From contig OZ024877.1 of assembly GCA_964017185.1 (NCBI GenBank), forward strand, positions 2,830,006 through 2,894,005: a stretch of 64,000 nucleotides of DNA, written 5' to 3'. This DNA comes from Rugalucina vietnamica (lineage: Eukaryota > Mollusca > Bivalvia > Lucinida > Lucinidae). The position numbers and the translations under genes are program-made. A model generated the notes under the pieces. The model did no database searches. It had not been told where the DNA came from and worked only from the letters and a program-made list of their open reading frames with translations. Numbering within the stretch: the first letter of the stretch is position 1; each line of letters begins with the position of its first letter. Shown here piece by piece: positions 26,401 through 41,400 of this stretch.

Positions 26401-29400
26401 TTCTATCGTAGGGTCCTTCGTTGGTTAAAATACTTCTGTACGTGGTGGGAGTTGGAGAAAAATTGCTTCTATAGGAGGTGGGGTATTTTTTCGTGTTGTT
26501 ACGTGCCAGGCGTAACTAGAAGATTAAGGAAACCAACAAGTTGGTTAGCCAGCAACAAGCTTTGTTTAAAATTTAACAAATTTATTTAGAAGTGATTTAA
26601 CCAGTAATTACATGTGAAACAATCAAAAGCATATATACAATCAAACAAAAATGAATGTACAATACCTTTCAAGATGTTAATTCCCTTAAAGAATGTCTGA
26701 ATGTCCCTCAGAATTTTTTAACACAGGTCTGTATCAGTTTCTGATCCCAAGAATTAAAGTTTGTTTCAAAATAGCACTATGTCCCAATCCAGAATCGAAT
26801 ATCACAAAGTAATCCAAGAATAAGTTTAAATTCCAGTAAGATAGATTTTGACTTCTTAATAGTAAACAGTACCCAAAGATTGTCCTTATGAAAATTTGTA
26901 GCCCTTATATAGCACTGAGGAACATTCAGGATTCTTCCAGCAAATTCTATGATATCATATACTAAAAATAACAAGTTGTTTACCAAAATTTAATCTTCTG
27001 GAATATTCTAGAGAGGTCATTATCCTTCCACAATATTCTTTTGACATAAAAAAGATTTTTCTAGAAGATTCTACATCTTTCCAGGTTCTTTCAGATTTTT
27101 CCGGACTTTTCTGTCAAAGAACAATTTGAAATTTCTAGAAAATTCTGAAGTAAACAACCTGTTTATGTCCAATATCTGGGACACTAAAAGTAAATAATTG
27201 CTAAGGACAACAAGTAAACATAATATGTATAACATCATACTTTCCTGGGCATACTCCCTTGGGAAGTTTACCAGTACTGAATGCACATCTTTCAACAGGT
27301 AACTGTCATACATAACACTTCCCCTCTTCAAAGAAAAGAAAGTTTTATAAAATAAAGCTTTCTTTTGCAATACTGGATAATTTTATACAATATGTTTAGC
27401 AAAATTTGTGCAAAACTAATCAAATACAACAGCACAAAGCTGGACATCAGCATTGTAGAGGCACTTAAGCTCTGCTTAGGGTGTCTGGAATGATATTATC
27501 TCTTCCTCGGATATGTCTGATGTCAAGATTGTGCTCTTGCAACATGAGACTCCACCTGAGTAAACGCTGGTTCTTGTTTTTCATTTTATGTATGAAAGTC
27601 AGTGGATTGTGGTCACTGAAGACAACAATTGGTGCATGTGAAGAAGCTAAGTAAACTTCAAAGTGATGAAGCGCAAGGATTAGAGATAGGCATTCTTTCT
27701 CTATGGTAGAGTAATTTCTCTGATGCTTGTTAAACTTTTTGGAAAAATAACAAACAGGATGGTCAACACCATTGTCATCTTCTTGCAACAATACACTGCC
27801 TGCACCAACATCACTGGCATCTACAGCCAACTTGAACTCTTTGTCAAAACTTGGTGCTAAGAGAACCGGAGCACTTCCAAGTATGGCCTTGAGCTTATCA
27901 AATGACTTCTGGCAGTCATCTGTCCAAACATACTTGGCCTTCTTACCAAGCAAGTTTGTCAAAGGCTCAGCTATAGCCGAGAAGTTGTTGCAGAATTTCC
28001 TGTAATATCCAGCCATACCCAGAAAGCGCATCAGTTGTCTTTTGCTAGTAGGTACAGGAAAATCTGAGATAGCCTCAACTTTAGCTTCTACAGGTTTTAC
28101 CTGACCTTGACCTACAATGTGTCCAAGAAATGTCAAGTTTGCATGGCAAAATTCACTTTTTGCCAAGTTCACAGTTAGTTTAGCATCACTTAGCCGGTCA
28201 AAGAATGTTCTGATTGTCTGCAAGTGTTGTTGCCACTCCTCACTGAAGATAATAGCGTCGTCGATATAGGCTTTACAGCCATCCAGATTGGAAATCAAAC
28301 TGTTGACCAGCCGCTGAAAAGTCGCAGGCGAGTTCTTCATTCCAAATGGCATGACTTTATACTGGTACAGTCCATCTGGTGTAACAAATGCCGAGATCTC
28401 CTTTGCTCTGTCCGTGAGGGGTATCTGCCAAAATCCCTTTAACAGATCGAACTTTGTAACATACTTGGCATGTCCAATATTATCAATGCAGTCATCAATT
28501 CGTGGGATGGGAAAAGTGTCTGTTTTAGTGACAGAATTGACTTTTCGATAGTCTGTGCACATTCTAAATGTCCCGTCTGGCTTTGGTACAAGAATACAAG
28601 GAGAACTCCATTCACTTTGGCTGGGTTCAATGAAATCATTGTCCAGCAAATATTGAACTTCTTCCCTGAGATATTGCTGTTTTACAGGGTTCATTCTGTA
28701 AGGATGTTGCTTCACAGGTTTTGAACCTTCAATAATGTCAACATCATGATAGATTTTGTCAGTTCTGGATGGAATGTCCGGAAATAAGTGCTCATATTCG
28801 AGAACTAACTGTTTCAGTTCAAGTCTTTTGTCTGAATCAAGGTGAGACAGTTTCTGATCAAGATTCTGTAGTATGTCAGAATTCTGGAGTTTCGATGACG
28901 AGGGATCAGATTTCTCCAAGTTGAAGTCCTCAGAGTCCATTTGATTTTGTTCATGAGGGACAGAATTAACTATATTTACTGATGAAATAACAGAACTATC
29001 CCTATCAATATACTTCTTGAGCATATTAATGTGACATAGCTGTTTTTGCTTGCGCCTCCCAGGAGTGTTAACAATGTAATTCACGTCACTTAACTTTTTG
29101 TCAACAGTATATGGGCCATAATATCTAGCTTGTAAAGGTCTGCCAGGAATGGGCAATAGAGCAAGTACCTTGTCTCCAGGTTCAAAATTTCTGTCTTTAG
29201 CATTTTCATCATAACGAATCTTCATTTTGCTTTGAGCAGATTTGAGATTGGACTGAGCTGCATCACAGGCCTTTGATAGTCTGTTTTTGAAATCAGACAC
29301 ATACTGAAGTAAGTTCAAAGAACTGTCATCATCTGAGAGAAATTTCTCTTTTAGAAGTTTTAACGGTCCACGTACAGTGTGCCCAAAAACAAGCTCAAAT

Positions 29401-32400
29401 GGGCTGAACCCCAGAGACTCTTGTACAGATTCTCTTACAGCAAATAGAAGCAAGTGTATGCCTTCATCCCAATCTTTTTCAGTGTGAAAGCAGTAAGATC
29501 TGATCATGTTTTTCAAAGTTTGATGGAATCTTTCTAAGGCACCTTGGCTTTCAGGGTGGTAAGCCGATGACTTGTATTGCTTAATTCCAAGTTCGTACAT
29601 AACTTGCTGAAAAATTCCTGACATAAAATTTGAGCCCTGGTCTGACTGGATAGATTTTGGGAGGCCTACAAATGTGAAGAACTTCACAAGTGCATTAACT
29701 ATTGTTTTAGCCTTGATATTTCTGAGTGGGATAGCTTCAGGAAAGCGAGTTGAAGCACACATTATGGTCAGAAGATATTCACAACCTTTCTTTGTTTTGG
29801 GTAAGGGACCTACACAATCAATAATCACTCTGCTGAAAGGTTCATCAAAGGCAGGAATGGGCTGCAATTGAGCTTTTGGAATGGTCTGATTGGGCTTTCC
29901 TACCATTTGACAAGTGTGGCAGGATTTGCAATGCTGTGAAACATCAGATTTTATTCCTGGCCAGTAGAAATGATTAAGGATCTTGTGATAGGTCTTATTT
30001 ACACCTAAATGGCCTGACATTGGAGTTTCATGGGCCAAGTTTAAGATTTCAGGGCGATAAACCCTAGGAACCACAATTTGGTGGTTAACAGTCCACTCAT
30101 CTTCTGCTGAGACATCTGGAGGACGCCATTTTCTCATTAATATGCCATTTTTGACATAATAGCAAACAGGGACCTGGGATATTTCTTTTTCATCTAAAGC
30201 CCTTTCAAATAAAGGCGAGATCTCAGAATCACTGTGTTGTTCTTTACAAAGCTGTGACCTTGACATCTGGTCATGACCTTGATCATTTGACGTTGAGGGT
30301 GAAAGGTCATTTTCTGACCCCGACCTTGGATTGCTAGGGTCAGTCTGAATATCAGACTGACTAGGGGAAAGAGATGTTGAAATCTCTTTATTAAAGGACT
30401 GACCTATCAAAGTGTCAGTTAAATCTATGTCCTGCATCCCATGATTCAATTTAGCTTTCTTTGCCATAGCCCTAGTGACAGCACAAGAAGGGTAAAGGTC
30501 AGGAATTTCCTGCTCAATGGGATCAGGCGGTTGATCAACACATGGTGTGCTGGTCAAAAGTGGGTTTACCACAACCTTATCTCCTGCCAAATCATTGCCT
30601 AACAGCAAATGAATACCTTTAAAAGGTAAGGAAGGTCTAATACCTACAGCCACGGGACCTTTAACTAAGTCTGAGGACAAATAGATATTATGGAGGGGTA
30701 CGTTAACAAATCCACACTCTACGCCCTGGATAAGGACACTTGTCCCAGAAGAAGACTTCTCCGAAAATGGCAAGGTATCTGCCAAGATAAGGGATTGAGA
30801 AGCTCCGGTATCTCGTAAGATTTTGATAGGGGTAGACTGGGCAGAGTCACTGTTAAGTGACACAAAACCATCTGATAAGAATGGTTCATAAATCTCCATA
30901 ATAGAATCCTCAGAGACTGACTCTTTACAAGTTCTGGTCAGTATAGGGTTTTCTTCCTGGATACAAGACTGTGGTTTAGCCTTTAAGGAGGTGAGACCTG
31001 TCGGTTTAGCACTGTCTAGATTTTCTCTTTCTTTCTTTCGTTTCAGTGCCAAACATTCAGAAATAATGTGGCCAGTTTTCTTACAATAATTACAAATTGG
31101 CTGGGATAAGGGATTTTGTCCTTTGTTTTCACTAGAAAATTTGGGTTTTGGACTGGAATTGTCAGTTGGATTACTGGGATTGGCTTTGGGACCTGACTGA
31201 GGGGAATATGGTTTTGACTGAGGGGTAATTTGCTTTGATTGAGGGTTATATGGTTTCCTAGGATATGGCTTGTTGACAAATGAAGCCTTATGAGTCAAAG
31301 CATAGTCATCAGCTAAACATGCTGCTGTTTCCAAGTTTTCAACTTCTCTTTCGTTCAAGAAAGCCTTAACATCAGAATTTATGCACCTTTTGAATTCCTC
31401 AACAAGCATGAGCTGCCTTAGCTTTGCATGATCAGAACCTACTTTCTTTGAAGAACACCATCTATCAAATAGTTGCTCTTTTGTTCTAGCAAACTCAACA
31501 TGAGTCTGGTCATGTTCTTTTCTACAGTCTCTAAATTTCTGCCTGTATGCCTCAGGGACCAGCTCATAAGCCTTAAGGATAAATTCCTTTACTGTATCAT
31601 AATCTGAGCTTTGCTCAAGAGAAAGCTGAATGTAAATTTCTCGAGCTTTACCAATTACAACACTTTGCAAAAGCAAGGTCCAGTGCTCCCTTGGCCATTT
31701 CAAGTTTTCTGCCACCTTCTCAAAATGTAAGAAATATTTGTCAACCTCTTTTTCTTGAAATGGAGGAACGAGACGAATGTGTTTTGTGACATCAAATACT
31801 GTACTAGTAGCCAAAGGCAAAGATTTTGATTTTGATTTGTCATTAAGTTCAATTTCCTTCATTCTTAACTGAAATTGCCTTTCTCTTTCTTTTTCTTCAA
31901 TTTCAAATTTAAATTTTTCTTTTTCAATTTCAAGCCTTTCTTCTCTTTCTAATTTTTCTTTTTCTAACTCAATTTTTTCTCGTTCTAATTCTCTTTGTTT
32001 TTCCTTCTCTCGTTCTTCCATTTCTAACTTTTGTTTATGCATTCTTTCTTCCCGTTCTAAAGTTTCCAATCTTATTCTTTCTTCTCTTTCGGCCTTTTCT
32101 GACCTTATTCTTTCTTCATACTCAAATTTTAGTTTTTCCATCTCAATTTGTCTTTTGATTTCTAGTTCCCTCAACTGCAAGTCAGTCTGAGTGACTAGAA
32201 TCTGAGAAGTAGCCGAGGAATCAAAAATTTCCTCGTCAACAAAAAACTGAATCAAAATGTTCTTAATTTCATGTTTTAACATGGAAGTCTTGATATTTGA
32301 CAACCCATAATGATCAGCTATGTCTAAGAGGTCACTCTTTTTGGCCTTATCTAACAGCTCCTGAGAAGGCGCAGCAATAAAGTCACTTAGTTTGAATGAC

Positions 32401-35400
32401 ATGGTTGCTTTTTGCTGGCTTTAGCTATTTAAACAGCAAACAGTGAAGATACTTTAGAATTTTGAATAAATTTGGTGCACAAGAAATTTCAATCCCGGAC
32501 GAGCCCCCAATTCTGTTACGTGCCAGGCGTAACTAGAAGATTAAGGAAACCAACAAGTTGGTTAGCCAGCAACAAGCTTTGTTTAAAATTTAACAAATCT
32601 ATTTAGAAGTGATTTAACCAGTAATTACATGTGAAACAATCAAAAGCATATATACAATCAAACAAAAATGAATGTACAATACCTTTCAAGATGTTAATTC
32701 CCTTAAAGAATGTCTGAATGTCCCTCAGAATTTTTTAACACAGGTCTGTATCAGTTTCTGATCCCAAGAATTAAAGTTTGTTTCAAAATAGCACTATGTC
32801 CCAATCCAGAATCGAATATCACAAAGTAATCCAAGAATAAGTTTAAATTCCAGTAAGATAGATTTTGACTTCTTAATAGTAAACAGTACCCAAAGATTGT
32901 CCTTATGAAAATTTGTAGCCCTTATATAGCACTGAGGAACATTCAGGATTCTTCCAGCAAATTCTATGATATCATATACTAAAAATAACAAGTTGTTCAC
33001 CAAAATTTAATCTTCTGGAATATTCTAGAGAGGTCATTATCCTTCCACAATATTCTTTTGACATAAAAAAGATTTTTCTAGAAGATTCTACATCTTTCCA
33101 GGTTCTTTCAGATTTTTCCGGACTTTTCTGTCAAAGAACAATTTGAAATTTCTAGAAAATTCTGAAGTAAACAACCTGTTTATGTCCAATATCTGGGACA
33201 CTAAAAGTAAATAATTGCTAAGGACAACAAGTAAACATAATATGTATAACATCATACTTTCCTGGGCATACTCCCTTGGGAAGTTTACCAGTACTGAATG
33301 CACATCTTTCAACAGGTAACTGTCATACATAACAGTGTTGAAAATCGGTTCTACGGTGTAAAATTCAATGCAATGCATAGAAGCAAATTAAACAGACTAA
33401 AAACCTTTCGTTCGCCCGATCCGACTTCGATTTTTTCCTGTGAGAGTGCATCATCGCTGACAGATAGCGCTTCACGCACTGACCTGTTGGCCAATGGGAT
33501 CTGGGAAATTCATGCGGCATGCCCCAGCTTTCTTCGTGTGTCAGCTGTAGCCAAAATAGGCTATATCCCACAATTCAAAGCGTCAAATGCGAGAGGTCAA
33601 GATGAGGTATCGTCTGATCTCGCCAGAATGGTGAGAGTGCTCTCTATCACGCTCGAGCTGGTGACGTGTGCAAAAAAACTGAATCAGGAAATTGTCAGCG
33701 ATCGAGGTTGTTTTTTGGCATTTTACGCCTAGAAAAGGCATTTGAACCAGGATTTTGGTCAGAAATCACAATTACAGACCTGTCGAAAGCTAAAATGGCG
33801 GCTCATTGATGAATTTAATGATGTTTAGACACAAAACGTAGCAATTAGTGTTTTCTGAAGCCTGAAAAGTGGGGAAAAAGCGATTTTTTTGCAAAAAAAA
33901 CAACAAACTAACTCAGTGGCACACGTTATTGGAAAAAAAATAAATCTCAGCATGATAACGTTTAAGAGTGACGTTACACATATAATTAATTGATATAGCC
34001 CAATGTTGAAAATAGGCACAATAATCATGAAAGCTGATGAGATTCAAACAAGCTTCCTTGTCCACATGGCTTGCTGATCAGGATGATAAAATAAAGATAT
34101 ATTTTCAAAAAATAGGTATTCAATCTTTATTATTATAGTGAGAACATTATTTTAATGACTTTTGACAAAAATCACACAATACAGTTCTGTAAAACAGCAA
34201 TACAAAAATTTACTTCTGTTCCTAAAAAATTCCCTCTTAATTTACTTCTATCCGTATTAAATTTTGCTTCTGTAGGAGGGTGTTTTATTGAAATGAACGG
34301 TTCTCTAGGTGGCTCAGTCGAGATGAAATTCACTTCTATAGGTGGAGGGTCAAAATTCAAAGTGCCTTCTTCCCCCCATACTTATGTTTTACTGGAATAG
34401 CCCTGAGTTGTTATTTCATAATGTAGCTCAGATTTATAAACCATCTCATTACCTTGCTATCAACATGATAAGCCACAAAATGTGGAGAACATCTGAGTGG
34501 CACTTTCCTGATAGGCCAGGGAGCATCGTAGGTGAGATGTGTGGGTAGCACTGAGATTCTGAGTTCACCCTGCTTGTTGAAGTAAAGGAAACCTTTCGGG
34601 CAGTTGATGTTGTGGAAGGGGGCAAAGCAGGTGATAGCGCCGTCAATACCCATGGGGTGTATGCGTAGGGAGCCGCGTTGTGTCATGAACAGCCAGTGAG
34701 GATAGTGGCCACAAATGAAAACCTGAAAATTAAAGAATGAAAAAATTGATATTGATAAGTGGGTAAAAATAACAGATCCTATAGAGAAAAACAAATATAT
34801 TTTGCATCTCTTCGCAAACAAGGCAAACATAAAACTTGTATCTGTTCTCAAGAATCACTGCAAACTTAATAAAGGTGAAACCCTCTCAGTAAAATACCAC
34901 GTTTTGCGGCAAAATTTCTTGGCGTTCAAGCAATGAAAACATCTAGCTATCAAAAACTAGAATTTGTTTTCTATGTGAAAACTGATGTCTCCCCCCTTTC
35001 TACGTGCATGTCCAAAATATGCAAGCAAGAGTTATAGTTCTTGTGCATCACATACATGTATCCTGTCATTCTGTTTTATAAGTGTACCAAGTTTCATTGA
35101 AATATCTCTTACGGTTTTCAAGTTATAGAGGGGGCACGAAAGTGCTTGGAAAATAATCAAAGGGAAATAACTCCAAAGATATGAAAACAAGAGTAATGAT
35201 TCTTGTGCATCATGCTTTATAAGTGTACCATGTTTCATTGAAAAATCTCTAATGGTTTTTGAGTTATAGAGCAGACACGAAATTGAATGAAAAATAATCA
35301 AAGGGAAATAACTCCAAAGATATGCAAGCAAGAGTTATGGTTCTTTAGCATGACACATCATCTCATCGTGCTTTATAAGTGTACCAAGTTTCATTGAAAT

Positions 35401-38400
35401 ATTTCTTATGGTTTTCAAGTTATAGAGTGGACATGAAATTGTATGGAAAAATAATCAAAGGGAAATAACTCCAAAGATATGAAAGCAAGAGTTATAATTC
35501 TTGTGCATGACACATCGTCTCATCATGCTTTATAAGTGTACCAAGTTTCACTGAAATTTCTCTTACGGTTTTCAAGTTGTAGGGTGGACACGAAATTGTA
35601 TGGAAAATAATCAAAGGGAAATTACTCCAAAGATATGCAAGCAAGAGTTATGGTTCTTTAGCACGACACGTAATCTCATCATGCTTTATAAGTGTACCAA
35701 GTTTCATTGAAATAACTCTTACGATTTTCGAGTTATAAAGCGGACACGAAATTGTATGGAAAATAATCAAAGGGAAATAACTCATAAAATACTCAAGCCA
35801 GAGTTATGGTTCTTGTGCATGACACATCGCCTGATCATGCTCAATAAGTGTATCAAGTTTTATTGAAAAATCTTAAACGGTTTTCAAGTTATACAGCGGA
35901 CACAAAATTGAATCGAAAATAATCAAAGGGAAATAACTCCAAAAATACTCAAGCCAGAGTTATGGTTCTTGTGCATGACACATCGTCTCATCGTGGTCTA
36001 CAAGTGTACCAAGTTTCATTGAAAAATCTTTAACGGTTTTCAAGTTATACAGCGGACACGAAATTGAATCGAAAATAATCAAAGGGAAATAACTCCAAAA
36101 ATACTCAAGCCAGAGTTATGGTTCTTGTGCATGACACATCGTCTCATCGTGGTCTACAAGTTTACCAAGTTTCATTGAAAAATCTTTAACGGTTTTCAAG
36201 TTATACAGCGGACACGAAATTGTATCGAAAATAATCAAAGGGAAATAACTCCAAAAATACTAAAGCTAGAGTTATGGTTCTTGTGCATGACACATCGTCT
36301 CGTCGTGGTTTACAAGTGTACCAAGTTTCATTGAAAAATCTTTAACGGTTTTCAAGTTATAGAGCGGACACGATTTGTGACGGACAGACGGACAGACGGA
36401 CGGACAGACAGACGGACAGACAGACGCACGGGGAAAAACAATATGTCTCCCGACCCTGTCGGGGGGAGACATAATAACTTCTTAGCATACTAGGATAAAA
36501 TCAAACAAATGAATTTTCTTCCAAGGTATATAAACAAACATCTCTCACCCCACTATAGCCTGATATATCATCAAAGTATCTAAACTGTTGTGCCCTATCA
36601 TCTTGAAATTCCTGGTGCTCCTCAAGCAATTCTTCCCCTCTCCGACGAGTTTTGATTTTCCGCTCTTTTAAGATCAGATTATGCTGTATTTTCTTGAATC
36701 GTAGTTTCAAGTGATTTTCTTCCTTTGCTTGGTAGTAAGGGAAGGCTTCATATAACAAGAATTCTTCATCTATCCGTGCCTATTAAAAAGAGATTCATAA
36801 CAACTTGCATCGGTGGTATTAATATTGCTGATAAGTCTGTCTATTTGATCAGTATGATCAGTTTATTTGCTATTCTTGTCCTTTAAAGATTCCGTTTCTG
36901 AGTTTTCAAAAGTCATGTAAGCGCACAGTTGTTTCTTTAGATCAACAGGCTTGTTTATTTCTGATCAAACAAAAAATGAAGCTCAAAAGCAGCAATAATC
37001 AAATACTTCTGCTATCACCCCATACAGTATATTATTATAATTGACTTTTTGATGTATACTAAACCTACCAAGAGATATGGCCTTGTTTTCTTATACCCCA
37101 GCCCAACAAGCAGGAGTTCCTGTACTGAGGCATTGTCTAGCTGTGGCTCTGTACGTTCCATCGTCAGCCGGCTGTCCTTCTGTTGACCGCTGTCCACTAG
37201 AACTTTCTGACCAATTGGAAACCCTTTTACATAATAGCAGATCTTAAAGTCTGGTAAACTGAGAATCTGAAATCATTAAATACATTTTATTTGCAATTTA
37301 TTCAGGTCAGTAGATTTCAGAAGCGAAAGAATAGCTGTAGACTGTTTTAGCACAGGAAGAACAATCTCAGTTTTTATATTCAAAATTTCCCATAAGCATC
37401 TATCATTCAGATTCAGATCAACTTTTTCTTATCTTGCTGGAATCATGGCTCACACATGTATATACATTTAAAACCACATGTAATACTTCCAGTCACTAAT
37501 CATCTCTACAGACAGCTGTTCAGTAAAGGGCTTTAAGTGGCATTGCTACCAATTTTATACCCAAAATTTCTCCCTACAAAGTTCAGTACAAATACATATA
37601 TTGCTATACCTCTAGAGAACCATTATCCCTACACATAGCTACCCAGTAGGTGGACTTTACTTCTCGTCCTTGGGGCCATTTGTATTTGAAGCAGACACTT
37701 CTGACCAGTTTATTTCAGTGATACTTTACATAATTAAGTGTCCTACCTCCAAGGATCCATTATCTCTACAGATAGCTACCCAGTATGTGGGCTTTACTTC
37801 TTGTCTCTTCTTCTTTAATATCCTACAAAACATATGGACCCAGTTGTTCAAAGCATCGTTAGCTTAACGATATCGTTAAAAAATAAATTTGTTAAGCAAA
37901 TATCAGCTAAAGTAACAAATACACTGTTATTTTTTGTTGAAAAAATGTGAGAATCCTTTGCAGTGCAAAGGATTCTCACATTTTTTCAACAAAAAATAAC
38001 AGTGTATTTGTAATATTAATGTTTGAAATTTTAACGAAACTTTAACTAACGACGTCGTTAGTTTTGAACAACTGGGCCATGGTGGATAGCATTCTAAAAC
38101 TTGGTGTCACATAACAAATCAAATTGTCTGTTATAATGTAACTCTTTGTCGCATCAGTCTTAACATAAATCACATTTGAAGTAAATAATCAATAACGACA
38201 ACATTTGAAGCATATTTATCAATCAATATCTTCCTTGAGATAACATAACCTCTTAAATTTTCAAATGCACTCTTCATGAACTTTTTTATAGAAACACTAC
38301 AACTTGAAAGTGTTGACTTAGGCACTCAAAATGCAACCTCTCTTCCTACTGAGCTGTTTGGGCATCCACATTACACTGGATTCAAATAAAGAGCCGCGAC

Positions 38401-41400
38401 GCGAGAAAACCGGTCTTCGGGGTTTCCGACCAGGTCCGACACAAACCGGGCTGTACAAGCTCAGAAAAGAGCTAGAAGCTTGAAATTTCGGATTTAAGTA
38501 GAAGAGGAATTGTACTATCCGAGTAGCGAAAACAAAGGCGCTGATCAGCTTCGCGGTTACCGCGAAGCTGATCTGCGCCTTTGTTTTCGCCTAGGCAAAA
38601 ATCCGGTTTTCTCACAATGCGGCTCAAATAATAGAACTCACCCAGCTTTGGTATCCTCTTTCATACTGGTATTGACAGAGCTGTCAAAAACTGAAGTCTC
38701 GGAGTCACCATATAACAATTCATCTTCATCATCAACTGTGCTGTAAGAGAAAATCAAACATACATTGTCAGTCAAGGACCAAAAGTAATTCCACAACATC
38801 AGAATGTCCATTGATTTTCACGTATTTTCATGTTTACAAGAAAAATTCCTGGTCAACATATTTTCATGATTTTGGTGTCATTTAAAAGTTAAATAAATAA
38901 AGCAATATACAAAGGTTATTTGATGATGTTTCAACATTGCATTTTCTATATACAAGAGTTAGAAGTTTTGATAAAAGCCACTTTCCCATTGACGTCAATG
39001 GTGACATTGCCCAAAAATGTCAAAATAAACATTGTATGTTGTTTATAAATTGGTAGCTTTACAACACATGCACGGAATTGATTGAAAATACCTTGTTTAT
39101 TGTTTTATTAATTTACCTTTCAAATGACACCAAAATCATGAAAATATGTTGACCAGGAGATAATTTTTCTTGTAAACATGAAAAAACACGCAAGTCAATG
39201 GAATTTCTGACGTGGAAATACTTTTAGAATTTCTGACGTTGTGGAAATACTTTTAGTCCTTGATCATTGCCAGACAGCTAATTCGTATTTTGATATTTTC
39301 TTTAGTGAACATCCCAGTCAACAATTTTTCAGTCATGCGGAATTGGGCACCAGGAATTTGGAGAGGCAATGTGTCTTGTTAAAGAACACTATCAGGGCCC
39401 AGTTGTTCAAAATTAACAACATTGTTAGTTAACGATTCGTCAAAATTTCAAACATGAATATTACAAATACACTGTTATTTTTTGTTGATAAAATGTGAGA
39501 ATCCTTTGCCATGCAAAGGATTCTCACATTTTATCAGCAAAAAATAACAGTGTATTTGCTTATGTTGTCAGCATTTACTTAACAAGTTTAGGTCTTAACG
39601 ATGACGTTAAGCTAACGAAGTTTTGAACTACTGGCCCAAGGTTCGCGTGGTTTGCAGCCAGCTCTTGATTTTGAAGCTACTACAATGTTCCTCTTTGTTT
39701 TAAATGAGCCTGTGCATGAGAAAACGAACAATTTGGGTTCCGACCAGGTCTGACACAACTCGGGCTGTACAGTCACGGAAGATGGTTAGAGACTGGAAAT
39801 GTTGGATTTAGAAAGTAGCGAAAACAAAGGCTCTGATCAGCTTCGCAGTTACTGCGAAGCTGATCTGCGCCTTTTGTTTTCCCCTATGCAGATTGTTGGT
39901 ATTCCCATGTGGTGGCTCAAACATGAATGGAAAATACATGTAATCTAACAAGTTTAGAATCAATTTTAGAGAATTTAGCATTCTTTATAGGAAACAGAAT
40001 ATGAATATACACATATATGATACATATGTTTTTCAAACAATGCTCACCTGTGTTCCATTGAGAAGACTTTGTCGACCGACATTTTAGTAGCGTTGCTCTG
40101 ATCAGCTGATGAAGTAAGATCTACCATTTCTGGGACTGCTGTGGCAAATATACCACTCACATCCTTGTACGCAGATACACTCTTGATCTGGGGTTTCTAG
40201 AACAGTGGGGAAAACATTGTACACGCTAAGTATGATTTACCCTAATTTACCAAGGTACAAGATTTGTTACAATCCCGCAAACATTTCTAGACGCATTCCC
40301 GTACCTTTTTCTATCTTGCCTTATATTATAAAATTATCTTGGTTTGCAATGATAGCACTTCCAGACTTCTAAGTCAAAACAATGGAGAGAGATTAAGTTG
40401 TCTTGCTCATGGGTACATATAACTGCAGCATTAGATAATTTCAAACCTTTATCCTTCCGCCTCCTAGTATGATGCTTTAACACCGAGCCAATGAAGAAAT
40501 TCTCTGGTTATTGTGTTTTACATCCTACTAAACAGCTAAGGTCATATGGTGACAGGACCTTATTTGAGCCGCCTCGTGGGAAAACCAACAATGTGGTTTC
40601 CGAACAGGTCCGACACAAACCGGCCTGTACAAGCACAGAAAAGAGCTAGAAAGTTGAAATTTTGGATTTAAGTAGAAGAGGGATTGCACTATCCGAGTAG
40701 CGAAAACAAAGGCGCTGATCAGCTTCGCGGTTACCGCGAAGCTGATCTGCGTCTTTGTTTTCGCCTATGCAGATTGTTGGTTTTCCCATGAGGCGGCTCA
40801 TTTTATTGTCTCATCTGAAAGACTGGAAAAGCCAGGGCCCAGTTGTTCAAAACTTCATAAGCTTAACGCTGTCGTTAAGCCCTCAATTTGTTAACTATAT
40901 GTCGACTTCAAAAGCAAATACAGTGTTATTTTTTGTTGATAAAATGTGAGAATCCTTTGCAATCCATTTGAAATTTTAACGAATCGTTAACTAACAACAT
41001 TGTTAATTTTGAAGAACTGGCCACAGGGGTTGAGGTAAACCCCTGATTTAGAAGGCCTGTAGTTTAGCCACTATATCACAGAGGCTTCTGTAAAAACAGA
41101 GACATCATTCTGAAAATTCCTCCACAAAACAAAATTAAAATTGGATACTAATAAGATCTGACTTACCGATGCAATAAGAGGTTTAGACAGGACCAGCCTG
41201 CCGCCCTGAGCATCCAGTTTCAGCGTCAACATCATCAACTGCCCCTCGTCACTCATGATGAGAATATAAGGGTCGGCAACAGAACATTGTATGATAGGGC
41301 TACCCATCTCTATAGGGATGTGTTGTAACTGTTGAACTGGAAATAGAAATATAGGAAAAGATGGATATACAGCATCATAATATTTCACTCATTCACAGTT

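Larger units (their letters stand above)
26497..33334 (-). mobile_element. Gmr1-like Ty3/gypsy LTR retrotransposon, copy 2
   Basis: A full-length element (6838 bp) in CPSF1 intron 23, same sense as the host gene. Both LTRs are 821 bp (26497-27317 and 32514-33334) and I see only two differences between them. The target duplication GTGT is at 26493-26496 and 33335-33338. The primer site for proline tRNA is at 32492-32509. The gag-pol frame is intact. The near-identity of the LTRs means a very recent insertion. Confidence 0.97.

Noticed and set aside
33298..33732. 144-codon frame on the + strand beside retrotransposon 2
   Set aside because: Its start lies within the LTR, it crosses the insertion boundary, and the translation matches nothing I know. 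Treated as fortuitous.
35032..36474. CRISPR-like or satellite array
   Set aside because: Units are 156 bp, contiguous without spacers, and bounded by element ends and a hairpin, so this is the core of a mobile element in a eukaryote.
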